Below the pieces are notes generated by a model. It made no database searches, was not told the origin of the DNA, and saw only the letters and a program-made list of their open reading frames with translations. Below are positions 47,193 to 58,400 of a stretch of DNA of 64,000 bases, piece after piece; within the stretch, counting starts at the first letter, position 1, and each line of letters opens with the position of its first letter. The position numbers were made by a program, and so were the translations under genes. Source of the stretch: Chlamydomonas sphaeroides (Eukaryota > Chlorophyta > Chlorophyceae > Chlamydomonadales > Chlamydomonadaceae); NCBI GenBank assembly GCA_001662425.1, contig BDDC01000004.1, positions 85,439-149,438 of the forward strand, written 5' to 3'.

Positions 47193-49781
47193 TCACGTCC
47201 CGGGCACCGCCGCCTCTGCCGCGAGCCCAATCCCCGGCTGCAGCACCATGCCGCGCAGCGCCGCCGCCAGCGTCTCCATCGCTGCTGCGCTGCGCTCTAG
47301 CCGCGCCGCCGCGCGCGCCTCCACGACCAGCAGCGCCGCCAGCAGCACCGCCAGCACTAACAGCAGCACGCCCACGTAAGCCGGCAGCACGATGACGTGA
47401 TGCCCCGCCAAGGTGCCGCCCAGGCCGCCAGGGATGAGGCCGAGGGACCCTCCGGCGCGGGCACGGCCGTCGGCAACTGCGGCCGCCGCGGCGGCGGCTA
47501 CGACGTCAGGGTCCACCTCCACTTGCTCGCCGCCGGCGCTGACGGCTGCGCCGGCGGCGGCGGCCGCCGCCGCGGCGGCGGCGGCTGTGGCGGACTCGCG
47601 AATGCTGTGCCGGCGCGATGTTGTGTTAAGGGACTGCGGGCATGCGGAGGACAGCGGCGTGGCGCGAGGGAGCGCGAGGAGGAGCCAGCGGCGGCATGGG
47701 CCTGCCTCCTGCGCTGTGTACGGAGCCCACAGGCACAGCAGCAAACTGCAGCTCTGCAGCTCTGAAACGGGGCGTCCGCTGCGACCGGTCGGACGCAGTG
47801 GCGGGGGTGCTCACCAGTCGCTTGGACAGGGACGCGCGCAGGGCAGACGGCGGCATCGCTGGCAGCGCCATCGCCGCCTCGATGCCGTACTTGGAGGCCA
47901 GCTCCCGCTGTACCGCCGCGTAGTACCTGCGGTACGGCACGGCAAGCCGTAAGCGATGTGTCGCATGCGCGATCAGGGCTGCTGAGCATGGCCCGCACCT
48001 CCTGCTGTCCTTGGGCGCGTTGGCGTCAACGATGCCCTTGAGCCGGTTGATGAAGATGCCGTGCTTGAACCACTCGGTCTGCGCACGTGACAGCAAGGGG
48101 CGCGAACGCATGCAACGGCGCGTCGCGGGAGGACCCCAACCGCCGCGTGGTTGGCCCAGCGACACAGCGAGGCCATGCGCACGTGACACCCCGGCATGGC
48201 ACCCCGGGCAGGCGCGGCACGTTACCCATGGCACCGACGGCAGCGCATGTGGGTCAATCCACGGATGGGGCGAGTTGTGGGCACGACCGCAGGGCCGCCA
48301 CGCTGCGCTCAAGATGCAGGTCCCGGGCATCGGGTACAGCCGCCTTTGCTCACCCGTAGCGACGCCACCAGCCGCGTCCTGCGCGGCCCGGCGTGCTGCC
48401 CCACCACCTGGCGGCGGATCGCGGGTTGGGAGGACAGGCGACTGCAACACGGGCGCGTCTCGTAAGCGCCCCTGGCGGGGTGGCAGCTGCGGCTGGCGCC
48501 CCACCCTCCGGACCCTCCCCAGGACCCAGCGGAGCCCGCGCCCGCCCGCCCACCTGCAGTACGACCGCCATGCAGGGCCCCAGGCCGCGCACGTGCGGCA
48601 CCACGCGGTTCTCCACCACGAAGCCCGCGTCGCCCTTGACCAGCAGCTGCGGTGACGAGCGGTGCCGAGCCGCGAGCGGACGGCGGGCGGCAGGCAGGGG
48701 CGCACGGGGGATGGGGCCGGTGGGGCGCGCCGTGCGGCGGGTAGGGTAGGGCCGCGGCCGCGGGCGCTGGCAGGCATCCTGGTGACCTGGTGGAGCTCCA
48801 GGGCAGCTGGCATGTGTGGGCAGCGCGTCTGCAGCTGCGGGCGGCCCCTTGGGGACCCTTGCGGCGGCGCATGAGCGCACACTCGGGCGGCATGCCGGGC
48901 GTGAGGGGCGGCGTGTAGCTGGCGGAAGGGGGGGCTGGGTTCATAGGGCTGGCCCGCTGGCAGGACCGGCTACAGCAGCGCCGCACCTTCTGCACGGAGG
49001 TGACCCCCGTGGGGCCGATGGGTGTGGGCACGGTGTACGACATGTGTCGTACACCCGCGGCGCCGCCCTCGGGGTCGGCTGCCCAGTCGGAGCAGACCAC
49101 GTTGGTCACGCGCTGGCGGACGGCGGCGGGCGGGTCCGGGTTACGGCAACCTGAGTCGTGAGTGCGGCCAAGGCAGGTGGATGGCGCAGCAGCACCCTGG
49201 CAGTTACTGTGACTTCACCACAGCGGGCAAGTGACGGATGGGGCCTTCCCTGGCCGTCGCAATCCCACCGCGCTTAGCTGGGCGTGACTCACCTCGGCGG
49301 CCGCTATTGTGTCTGGTATCTGTGCGCTGGGCCCGAACAGCTCGTTGCAGAGCGAGTGCGGCCCACAGCGCACATAGAATTCCGCGACTGCAATCGGAAA
49401 CGGCCGAGGCACCGAAAACTCGTGCGACGGAACATCCACGTCCGGCGCCTGAAAGTTGGGCAGCGAGATGCTGCCGTCGCCATCGCCTTCAGCTTGGCCT
49501 TCCTCGCCATCCTTGCAGCCGGGCCCGATGCAGTTACTGGTGCTCGAAAGAGTAGAGTTGTCGGCGGGCTGGGCGCCGGCGAAGGCGCTGCGCAGGTTGC
49601 TGCCCTGGCGCACGTGCGGATGGCCGTGGTGTGTGGGATGGCCATGGTGGTGCACGGGCGTGGGGTGGCCGTGCGCCGGCTGGTGTGGCCGCGAGTGTTG
49701 CGGCGGGGCCGAGGTGGCGCTTGGGACGGGGTTCTGTTGCGAAAAGGAGTGGTCGTGTTCGGTGAGGGGGTCGCTGCCCGA
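47193..49781 (-). CDS. VASt-domain membrane-anchored lipid transfer protein (copy B)
   Basis: A paralogue of copy A in opposite orientation. Minus-strand exons: 49781-49293, 49112-48987, 48646-48554, 48407-48354, 48078-47999, 47926-47815, 47633-47193, 464 residues from the first visible acceptor. Four internal exons (126, 93, 54 and 80 nt) have exactly the lengths of copy A. The N-terminal region is His/Pro-rich (VHHHGHPTHHGHPHV), then AVAEFYVRCGPHSLCNELFG opens the VASt domain, with VRHMSYTVPTPIGPTG, LLVKGDAGFVVENRVVPHVR and TEWFKHGIFINRLKGIVDAN following. A C-terminal membrane helix (VIVLPAYVGVLLLVLAVLLA) precedes an amphipathic Arg/Ala/Glu helix. No start codon is seen in the first exon: a stop lies just upstream of the CTGCAG acceptor, so 5' exons are missing from the model. 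Role as for copy A; different inserts between VASt and anchor suggest divergence. Confidence 0.82.
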
Positions 49782-50641
49782 CTGCAGGTCAGCGTCGGAG
49801 GGGCGGGCGAGGATGCCGTCGGGGCGTTACAGGCAAAGAGCTCATGTAGTGAAGACATCCAGCCCGTTGCATCATGCTGGAGCCTGCTAGGGAGCACGCT
49901 ACGCAGCTGAGCATGTCGACATGCTCGCGAACCCGCAAACCGACAGCTTAACCCGTGTTATGTCACGCAACACATACACACATGCGCACCCGTGCGACGC
50001 TGCCACGTATGGAGCTCACGCTAGCGATGGTGACAGGCTTTGGTGCCTTCTTTCGCCTGACTTTGCTGAACCCGGCGAGCAACATGGAGCATTAGGCTAC
50101 GCTATTGGTACACGCGGTTGGGCACGTCGTGTTGCAGTCAAGAACAGTTGGTACAGGGTTCGTCTCGACACAGCGAAGTTACCCGTCCGCAGCAGCAGCT
50201 ACACCTGATGAACATAGAGAACCTCTGTGCCGGACGTGTGACTGGTGCTCCCACATCTTACCGTCCCTTGCCGTGCACGGTATCAATCCGAACCCCCGCT
50301 CCTGCCCCTCCCACATTCTTACTACCCCTGCCCCGCCTGCTACCTCTACTTCATAGCGCTGCGACAGCAACACAACCACACGTGCGGCGCGCGCGCCGGA
50401 CTCCCCTACCCCAGTTGGCCCCGCATCGGCCCTCCCCGTCCCCACCACACCACACCACGCAAGCCGCATGCTCCACTCCAAGCTCCTGCAATCCACCCCA
50501 GCATCCCTGTAGGCCCATACGACCCCAACAACGCCCCGCCAGCACAAGCAAAGCCACGCTCACAGACGTCCCCCTCACACCGCAAAGGCCGCCCACTCCG
50601 CCTACACCTCTCAACCCACCAAGCCCACCCCACTCCCACCC
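49782..50641. other. Region between VASt copy B and uL23m
   Basis: It holds the 3' untranslated region of the uL23m gene and, next to 49782, probably the undetected first exon(s) and promoter of VASt copy B. No frame was good enough to call. The 49990-50230 part is less GC-rich. Confidence 0.45.
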
Positions 50642-52095
50642 TCACGCCTTGGGCGCGGGCCCCTCCTCGCTCTCGCCCTCGCCGCGCGCCGGCACCGACC
50701 GCCCCCGCAGCCCCTGCCGCTCCCACGGCCACACCTTGGCCGGAGGCCGCGGCGCGCGCGTGGCCTCCCGGATGCGCTCAATCACTGGCACGCCCTCCGC
50801 CTCGCCCTCGGCCAGCGCCAGCGGCTCAGCCAGGTGCTCCAGGCCCGGCGGCGGCCTGAACACGACGTACGCCTTCTTCCAGTCGTTCTCGCGCCACTGC
50901 AGGCGCTTGCCGGCGCGCGAGAAGGTCATGCGCTTGCGGCCCAGGTAGTTGATGGTGGAGACGCGCTCAACCGACATGCCGTACACGGACTCCAGGAAGG
51001 CCGCTATCTCGAGCTGTTGGTGTGGCGGAGGGAGGGCGGGAGGGGGCGGGGAAGGGCGCACTTGCGTGTCTGTGTCGCCAAGGGATGCGGTGGCAGGCAT
51101 GCCGTGCAGGGGCTCAAAGAGGCCGTGGGCCCGAGCAGTGCTCGGCAAGCAGGGAGAGCAAGAATGGCAGCAGGGGTCGGAAAGGGAGCGCGGGCTTGGC
51201 AGCGGGTGCCAGGGAAGACAGCTGGGTGTGACCGTGGCGGAGAGTAAGCGGCATGAGCGAAGCGTGGGCGGCGAAAGCCCGGGCCGCATGCTGCAGCTGT
51301 GTTAAGTGGGAGCGGTAGCGTCGGCTGTGCGGTTGCCTACCGGCCCGGCGCCGGGCCGCTGCGACCACGCAGGCCCCACTGCATGGCGAATGGATGAATC
51401 CAGGCTGTGGCCCAGCCAACGTCGCCACTTGCCACCGACGTGGCGCAGAGCTTGGGCCGCCCGGAGCCCGCCGCTCAAGGCACCTCACACCCCACCAAGG
51501 AGCCGCATCGCAGCATCGCAGGGCATCGTGGCAGTGGGCGCACGCGCAGCACGCAGAATGGACTGGCGCACCACAGCGCTTCGCAGCAGCTCGGTATCCG
51601 GGCGCTGGTCCTCGGGCGGGCCGGCCTGCGCCCCCTGGCGCGCTGCGCCGCACTGCGCACCTTGGTGACCTCGGGCGTGGTCTTGAAGGCCACCTCCCGC
51701 AGCCAGCCCGTCTCCTTGACTTGGGCCAGCTGCCGGCAGGGTTGGTTGGCGGCGCGGCAGCAAGGCGCGTGATGCGAGGAGGGAGGGCGTCAGAGGCCGT
51801 AACGGCATGGGGGTAGGGGGGCAACGGCGGGCGCAGCCCAGCTGCTGGATGGCAGTCCCCATCGCCCCAAGAGATTGCAGAAGGGCGAGCACCAGGGCGG
51901 TGCTGCCAGGGCGGGCGCTTGGGTGCTGCTGGCTTCCGTCGTCCGCATGCTGGTGCATGGGCCCCGGCTGCGGAGGAGGCGGCCGAGTCGCACCTGCTCA
52001 TCGCTCAGCTTCATCATCTGCAGCGTCATGTCCGGAAAGCATATGGGCAAGCGGCGCTCCGGCGGCGACCGCGGTGTCCGCAACTCCCTGCTCAT
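50642..52095 (-). CDS. MRPL23: Mitochondrial large-subunit ribosomal protein uL23m, 3 exons
   Basis: A structural protein of the mitochondrial 50S subunit near the exit tunnel. Exons on the minus strand: 52095-51994, 51729-51661, 51013-50642 (102, 69 and 372 nt; 180 residues, phases close). The N-terminus MSRELRTPRSPPERRLP is Arg-rich with little acid, suiting a mitochondrial presequence. Residues 35-57 read LAQVKETGWLREVAFKTTPE, then VTKLEIAAFLESVYGMSVER and VSTINYLGRKR, with a basic loop and NDWKKAYVVFRPP. This is the uL23 core: the plant mitochondrial protein has the same order, including KIEI..LESLYGF and DYKKAYVTL. About 60 extra C-terminal residues are acidic then mixed, as in plant forms. 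The plastid form is less likely because of the WKKAYVVF/long-tail architecture. Its 5' end faces the deaminase-like gene. Confidence 0.9.
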
Positions 52096-52759
52096 GAAGC
52101 GAAGCGGCGTGGCGAGCTCTTCCGCTTCTTGGGAGGCGCCCTTGAGTGGTGTTGCTGCAGAGCTTGCACGTCCTGAGCTCCCCGCCGGCTCGAGGGCCTG
52201 CCGGCAGTGGTTAGGGGAGCGAGGGCCCCCACGCTTGAGGGCTAGCCCGGCTCATCATCCGTAACGTTGCTTGCGGTGTATTGCTTGTTCGCATGCTCCT
52301 TGGCGCGCATGCGGGCGCGTTCGAGGAGGCCGGCTCACCGAGGATGGGGCGTCGCCACGGGTTGCGGGTGCCGCTGCCGCATGCTGATGTCGGCGATGGC
52401 TGTCAAGGACGAGAGAGCTGCTCGTACTGAGCGTCTCCACAAGCCCGGCCCGGCCTAGTTGCGTGTGTGAGAGCGTGGCCAAGGCCGGTTGGCCAGCCCT
52501 GAAGAGCAGCCGAAGCTCGTGCAACGCTTGCATCGTGAGTACCTTAGATCATTAGTGTGTAGCTTTGGTAGTGATGAGTTGCGAAGTCGCGGCAGAACCC
52601 TGCATGGGCTTTCCCCGGACTTGCGTCGGCGCCAGCGACTTGCCGCTTCATTATCCTACCCGGGTAACACTTGACCTGCCTATTCGCTGCACAACCACTG
52701 TCAACCACACAGCCAGTCCAACTCCCGCGCGCGCCCAGAATCGAGCCGCGTCGCTGCAT
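52096..52759. promoter_or_regulatory. Shared 5' region of uL23m and the deaminase-like gene
   Basis: About 660 bp separates two divergent starts, with a locally lower GC content around 52540-52600 and 52640-52700. No core promoter motif is assigned. The regulatory role is inferred from gene orientation. Confidence 0.35.
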
Positions 52760-53610
52760 ATGGCCAACCTCGCGCAACCGTTTCATTGGAAGAACCTTGA
52801 CAGCAAGGTGATGCACGCCTCCTTCGCCGGCCTCCTTCCCGAGACCCGCACAGCGATGCTTCTTACGACCAGCGACGAGTGCGTTAAAGGGAAAAAACCT
52901 GCAAGCGGAGCTAAACACGAGCGCCGACTATGACGCACTCGTATCGCTTAGCGACCATCGAGCCTGCGCTGGTGAGGCCTGGGTGGGCCCGCCAGACCAG
53001 CGCTGCGGCGCGTAGCGTTGCCATTGATAGTTTTCGCAGGGCGGCTGGCGCTGCAACGGACTAGGCGAAGAAACGTGCGACGGCGAGCAGCGGGGGGCTT
53101 CCCGCCACCTGCGCCCGCGCCCCAAGCTCTCACCGCCAACACCCCTGCCACCCCTGGCCTGTGCCCCCGAGCGCAGAACGCAGGCTAATCGACACCTGGG
53201 TGGCGGAGGCGCGCAAGCACGGCCAGCGCCCGCACCAGGTGGCGCGCTGGATCCGGCGCAAGGCGGGCACCACCATTTGCGTGTGGCGCCGCATGCGTGA
53301 CGGCACGCTGGGCTGCTCCGTGCCCTGCGTCTGCTGCCGGGAGCTGCTGCAGCACTTTGGCATGCGCGTTTGCTGCGTGGTGGAGGGCAACGTGTGGTGG
53401 CAGGGCCACATAGATCAGCCGGACGCGCCCTCCAGCAAGCCCACCAGCGGCCAGCGGCGCCGCATGCAGTTTGGCCAGGAGGCCGCGATGAAGCGGCTGA
53501 CGCCGGCGGAGGCCGGCGACGAGGCGGCGGCCGCGGGCCAGAAACAGGTCGCGCAGCCTGCCGGCGCACAGCGCCGGCAGCGCGAGCAGAGCCGCGGCAA
53601 GGGGGTTTGA
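52760..53610 (+). CDS. Deaminase-like zinc protein (CAE + PCxxC), frame broken
   Basis: Possible member of the cytidine-deaminase-like fold. Exon 2 (53177-53610) is certain-looking: ERRLIDTWVAEARKHGQRPH, then SVPCVCCRELLQHFGMRVCC, GNVWWQGHIDQPDAPSSKPT and a basic tail. Exon 1 ends at 52971 (donor GTGAGG) with LVSLSDHRACA, so the junction makes HRACAE followed by a helix. C-A-E and P-C-x-x-C are the zinc-binding and proton-shuttle motifs of that fold. Upstream, this frame is open only from 52812 and has no start. A better N-terminus (MANLAQPFHWKNLDSK from ATG 52760, through TTSDECVKGK) lies in another frame. The two join if one A is skipped in the A6 run 52892-52897, giving about 214 residues. 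The break may be a homopolymer error, a real mutation, or a missed intron. I recall similar short proteins as an expanded family in chlorophytes; substrate unknown. Confidence 0.55.
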
Positions 53611-55474
53611 CAGGGGAGAGGATGTCGAAGGGCGTTGGCGCCTTGGTGTGTGTCTCGGGCCTAACAGTAGCGAGCTCTTACCGGTTTCTAGATGACCCTT
53701 GGACACATGATTCTGGTTCATTCAATGCGCTGGGCTGCCGATGTGCATGCGGTGTCGAGCGGCGGAGGTTTGCAGGGCGTCGCAGGGTTGCGCCGCCTCC
53801 GCCGGGGTGTGGGGCGCTCTGTGCGGTGCTCCAGACCTTGCGCCTGCGCCGACGTTCACGGCCTGCAGAGTGCTGTCGCGGGACCGCGGAGCGGGGCCCC
53901 CGGATGCGCCACCCCGCGTGCGAGGTGCCGCGTAGTGGCGCTTGGCTGTGCGGCACTCCAGCACGCGTTTGGTGTAACCCCTGATGATGACGGGGAAGGT
54001 CATGTGCAGCCGTTCGTAGTCCGGTGCCTCAAGCAGTGCTTGCTGGCGTGTCCGTGAGCGCCAGGCGTGGCCCCTTCGAGCGCCCCGGACGCCCCGAGCG
54101 CCAGGCACGCGCTGAGCACCGCACGTGATGCTGCGCGCCGGGGAGCCCAGCCCGCGGCCTCTGAACCGCTCCCCAGCTTCGTTCCCATCTGCTTCGAGGC
54201 AAGCCGGCTCGGTACAGCAACGGACCTACCGCTGCTGGCCAATGATGCTGCAGCAGCGCACGGCGCGAGTGCAGCAGTGCTCCTTTGCGCCCGCGCCAGC
54301 TAGGTCCTTGACGCGGCTGGCGTGCTCGCAGTGACAGTTTCACCAGGTGTGGCTCCCTCTTGCACACCGCTTCGCAGCCAAGCGCTCGAGCCGGTGGAGC
54401 GTGTCCCTTGTGCGCTTGGGCGCTGCGCGAAGTGCCGCTGGCAAGGGAAGCAGAGGCAGAGCCCCCATGCGGGCAACGCTCTACCGCGCTCGACGGCCCA
54501 GAACGCGTCGGGCCACCCGGCGCACTCGGCTGTTGTCCTCTCAGCAGCTTCCGAGGCGTCCCGAAGGATATCGTAAGCGGCAGCATAGGCGGAGCCGCCG
54601 AGGCAAGTCGCTCGGCCATAGTGCGGCACTGCGGCTGAATTCACGCCCACGCAACGCACACGCCGGGCGCCCACCCGCGCCCTGTCACCCCTCCTTCCTG
54701 GCAGCCGGCGGCCCCCCCTAGTGCGCGTGCTGCGGCTGCGGCGCGCTGAGCCCTGGCGGGGGCAAGCGCAAGGGGGGGCCCTCGGCCGCCCGCGACCCGG
54801 CATGCAGCGCAGCCACGCAGCCCACGCACCAAAACGCGGACGGCGCTGTTTACTGGACCCAGCGGGCGCATCCAACAGCTGCACGAGTGCTGCAGCGCGG
54901 CCCCCTCTGCAGCGCTTGCATGGGCTCCATGAGGCATGAGCGCTGAGGCTTGGACCGACCCGGGGCAAGGCCGTGGCGCGGCGGTTGGCCACGTCCCCGG
55001 TGCAACGAGTGCATGCCACCGCTCCATGCCAGTGCCGCGGCGCGCTCGCATAGCGTCGCGGCTGGCGAAAGAGCAGTCGATTCTCAGACGTGACCCACGT
55101 CGGCGGGGCGGTGATGCGTCGTTTTGGCAAAGCGTCGTCCCGCTCGTCCTGCGTGCCAGGACGGTTAACCTCGCGTTTCGTAGACAAAACCGCCGAGCCC
55201 AGCCCGTGCTCGTCGTGGACTTGACGACACGGTCGCAGCATGACCGACTTCGTGATCCTGAGGCGAAACCGTCGAGCCGGTCCCAGGCCGACATCGAGGT
55301 TGAATTGGCTGCTCACACAGAGCGTCGGCATATAAGAGCGTTAGTCTTGTGGGCAAACAGGCATCGATACCTCTAGACTCGTAGGTGGTTGCCCCTCTGC
55401 AGCAGGCTCCTCTGCCGCAACTGCTCTACGGCAAGCCGTCACTCCGTCAGATCGCCTACCGCACGTGCCGACCC
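53611..55474. other. Long stretch without a confident gene
   Basis: TGTAA at 53973-53977 may be the poly(A) element of the deaminase-like gene. The longest frame runs on the minus strand from 55331 to 54300. Its part at about 54620-54370 reads plausibly (SAYAAAYDILRDASEAAERT) but matches nothing I know, has no splice support, and competes with open frames on the plus strand. I leave the stretch unassigned. Confidence 0.4.
55329..55338 (+). promoter_or_regulatory. TATA-box candidate for the peroxidase gene
   Basis: Sequence catataagag lies about 145 bp upstream of the peroxidase ATG. Transcription from roughly 30 bp downstream would leave a leader of a little over 100 nt. Motif and distance are reasonable; there is no direct evidence. 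Confidence 0.45.
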
Positions 55475-58400
55475 ATGGCCGGCCCCCCCCGCGGCGGCAG
55501 CGCCCGCGGCCTGGCGCGCCTGCTCGCGCGCCTGGCCCTGGGCGCGCTGGCGGCCGCACTGTTGATGCCGGCGGGTCGCGGCGGCTGCCCGCTGCAGGCG
55601 GCTGCCAAGAAGGTGACCCGCCGCTGCCCGCCGCCGCTCGCTGCCCGCCGTCTGGGACTGCAGCTGCGGAGGCGCATGTGGCAGCCTAGGCCAGCAGGTC
55701 GCAGCCGCGCCGCATGCACCTCCGCGCTTGTCGCTGCCCCAGCGAGCCGCACAAGCCGCTCTACCATGCCCACCGTCCGTACGACGTTGTGCCCCCCACG
55801 GCTCTGACTCCAGCTGCCGCGCCCCGACGACTGCTCCTACGCCCACTCCTATGCTGCTTCTGTTGCACGTGCCCCTCATCCAGGTCGACAACAAGCCACA
55901 GCCTGTCACCGCGCCACCTCCCGTGCCAGCCATGGACCGGCCCAAGCTCTGGTGGCCCAAGCTCGTCGGCACCCCCGCCGGCGATGCCTACAACCCGCGC
56001 AACGTCGACTGGCAGTCGGTATGTGGGCGGCGGTGGCGGTTGCTGTGGTGCGAGGGCCGTACGGCACGGCGCTGGCGCACCGGCCCTTGCGAGCAGCTCT
56101 TCGGCGTGTGCCTTCCTGCCCCGGCCCAGTCCCGGCCCCAAACCATTCCCTACAGCTCATCTCCACCTGTCGCGCTGCCGTCAAGTACGAGAAACGCCTC
56201 GGCAACTTCTTCATACGAGCGGGTGCGATTGAAGTGCGTGGGTCAGCCCGCATGTGGCGGCGCCTGGACCGGACGCCGCTGCCGCGGACCCAACCCCGGC
56301 ACCCTGTACTGCCCGCCCCCAAAACCCACACACACGCGCCCCGCCCTACTGCAGCCTTCCACGACTCCCTGGCCGTTGATGTCGGCAACTGCCCTGGGCC
56401 CCGCTGCGGCGGCGCCGACGGCGGCTTAGTGCTGAGCTTAGAGGAGATGATGCGGCCGGAGAAGTGAGCAACCGGCGCGGTTTGGCCACTGGGCCGGCCT
56501 TGGGGAGAACCGCGGTCGTGTCGACGTTTCAGGGACCGTCGAGGTTGCGTCGCCGCGCGACAAGCGCTCATGTACAGGTTCCCCTGCCCTCCCCGTGCCG
56601 CAACTCAGCATGTACGATAGCTTCGCAAACATCACGGCCCGCGCCGCCATCCGGGTAAGCTCCAATGCTGCTTGGGGTCACCTCATCTCCCATCCGAAGG
56701 GAGTCTTGCTGCCTGCCTGGCTGACTTGCAATCCTTCCTATCCGTTTGTTGACTGCCTGCCCTTGCTGCGTGCTTCCAAACTCCAAGATTGCAAGCTTCT
56801 TCGATGCAAGTGTGGCGGACACCTTGGCGGTGAGCGCCTGTCTGGCATGGGGCTGCTGCCCACTGGCGCGCGCCGAGGTACCCCATCCCAGTGCCCCACC
56901 CCTTTCCTGCCGCTTGGCCGCCCCTCACGACCCGTCCTTCCCCGCAGATCTGCGGTGCCGCCTCCATCGAGGTGCTCAGCAACTTCCGCATCACCATGTT
57001 CACGCGCGAGCAAGACGGTGGCTACGCCATCCGCGTGGGACGCCTGGACTCGGACACGCCCGCACCGCCTAACCTGCTGCCGGGCGGCGGCGCTAACGCC
57101 ACCGAGTTCGCCGCCTTCTGGAAGGCCCGCGGCTTCTCGATGCGCGAGGCCATGGCGCTGATGGGCAGCCACGCGCTTATTGATGACCAGGTGGGGCATC
57201 GGCTCGGGTTGGAGGGGTGTGTCACGGTTTGACAGCTCCAGCTGTTGCGGTTTCAGGTCCGCGAACCTCATGGGCTAGACATAGAGCAGAGCGCAGAGCA
57301 CATCAACGCAATTACCTGCACCGCTGTGCAGTCTCGCAGCACACTGGTGCGCGCTCTCGTGGCGTGACTTGGCACATGTCCACGCGACTTTCGCAGCAAG
57401 CGCACATCGCGATGTGCCAGATGGAGCCACATCTGAAAACGGCTGCTGGTACACCCATTAAGCTGCTTCTCTGCCCTCGCGACCTCCCATGCATGTCTTG
57501 CCTGTCAACGCAAAGGCCTGCTTTCAAGGCCCCACCAACTTCGACTACTGCAACCCGGACATCTCTCCATGCGACAACGTCCGCATGTTCAGGTGCGTGA
57601 CATCCTGCACCCGCGCGACGACCAAATAAAGCGACTGGACACCTGCCCGCCTCCGCTAGGTACACGGTGCCTACCAGCAGAGCTGCCGTTGCCTAGGATG
57701 CCCCAAGCTGCCCCCCTGTACGCCACGCCCGCAGATGGGAGAACCATTGGTTCCGCGATATATGCTCGCCCCTTATCACGGTCAAGCCCAGGCGCCCCCT
57801 GCCCGTCCCGTACATCGATACGCCGATTATGGGCATGAGCGAGCCCGAGATGCAGGCTGAGATACGGAGGGAGACCTGCAAGGTGAGCAAGGCGCAGCGA
57901 GTTGTATGCAGGGGATGACTGCCGGCCTTCTAACGGCCCCTTGTGCGGAGCGGTAGGTGTGACAATGGCCACGCTAAACCCCTGCACGCTGCACCTTCCG
58001 CTCCTGCTGCTCGTCGCGCAGTTTACGAGCCCCGAGGGGCGGACGTCTGCCCACAACCAGCTGCGCCTCATGCAGGTGGGGACCCGCCCCCGGCAGGAAC
58101 CCTGTGAAACCATATGTTCGTTGGCTGTCGTGATAATGGTGCACGCGCGCCGTTTATAGCCACATGCTCTGCGGCGCCACCGCTGCCGCGCCGCGTGGCC
58201 ACCATACCCTTACCAGCATAACACCATGTGCTGTTCAACCGCCGCCTGGTGCTTATGCAGGCAGGACGCATTGACGAGCCCGAGGAGCCCGACAACGGCC
58301 GAGCTGAGTGGAAGATCACGTGGGACAACAAGTGAGGCACCAGCGCGCATGCCAAGTCTTGTGGGTACGAAGCAAGGCTGCCTGCCTGTACATCGGACCC

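Noticed and set aside
50642..52095. Plastid ribosomal protein L23
   Set aside because: Sequence order, Arg-rich presequence and long C-terminal tail match the plant mitochondrial form better.
54300..55331. 343-codon minus-strand frame as a gene
   Set aside because: One internal segment reads well but the rest is shadow-like, with no family match and no supporting splice structure; left unassigned.
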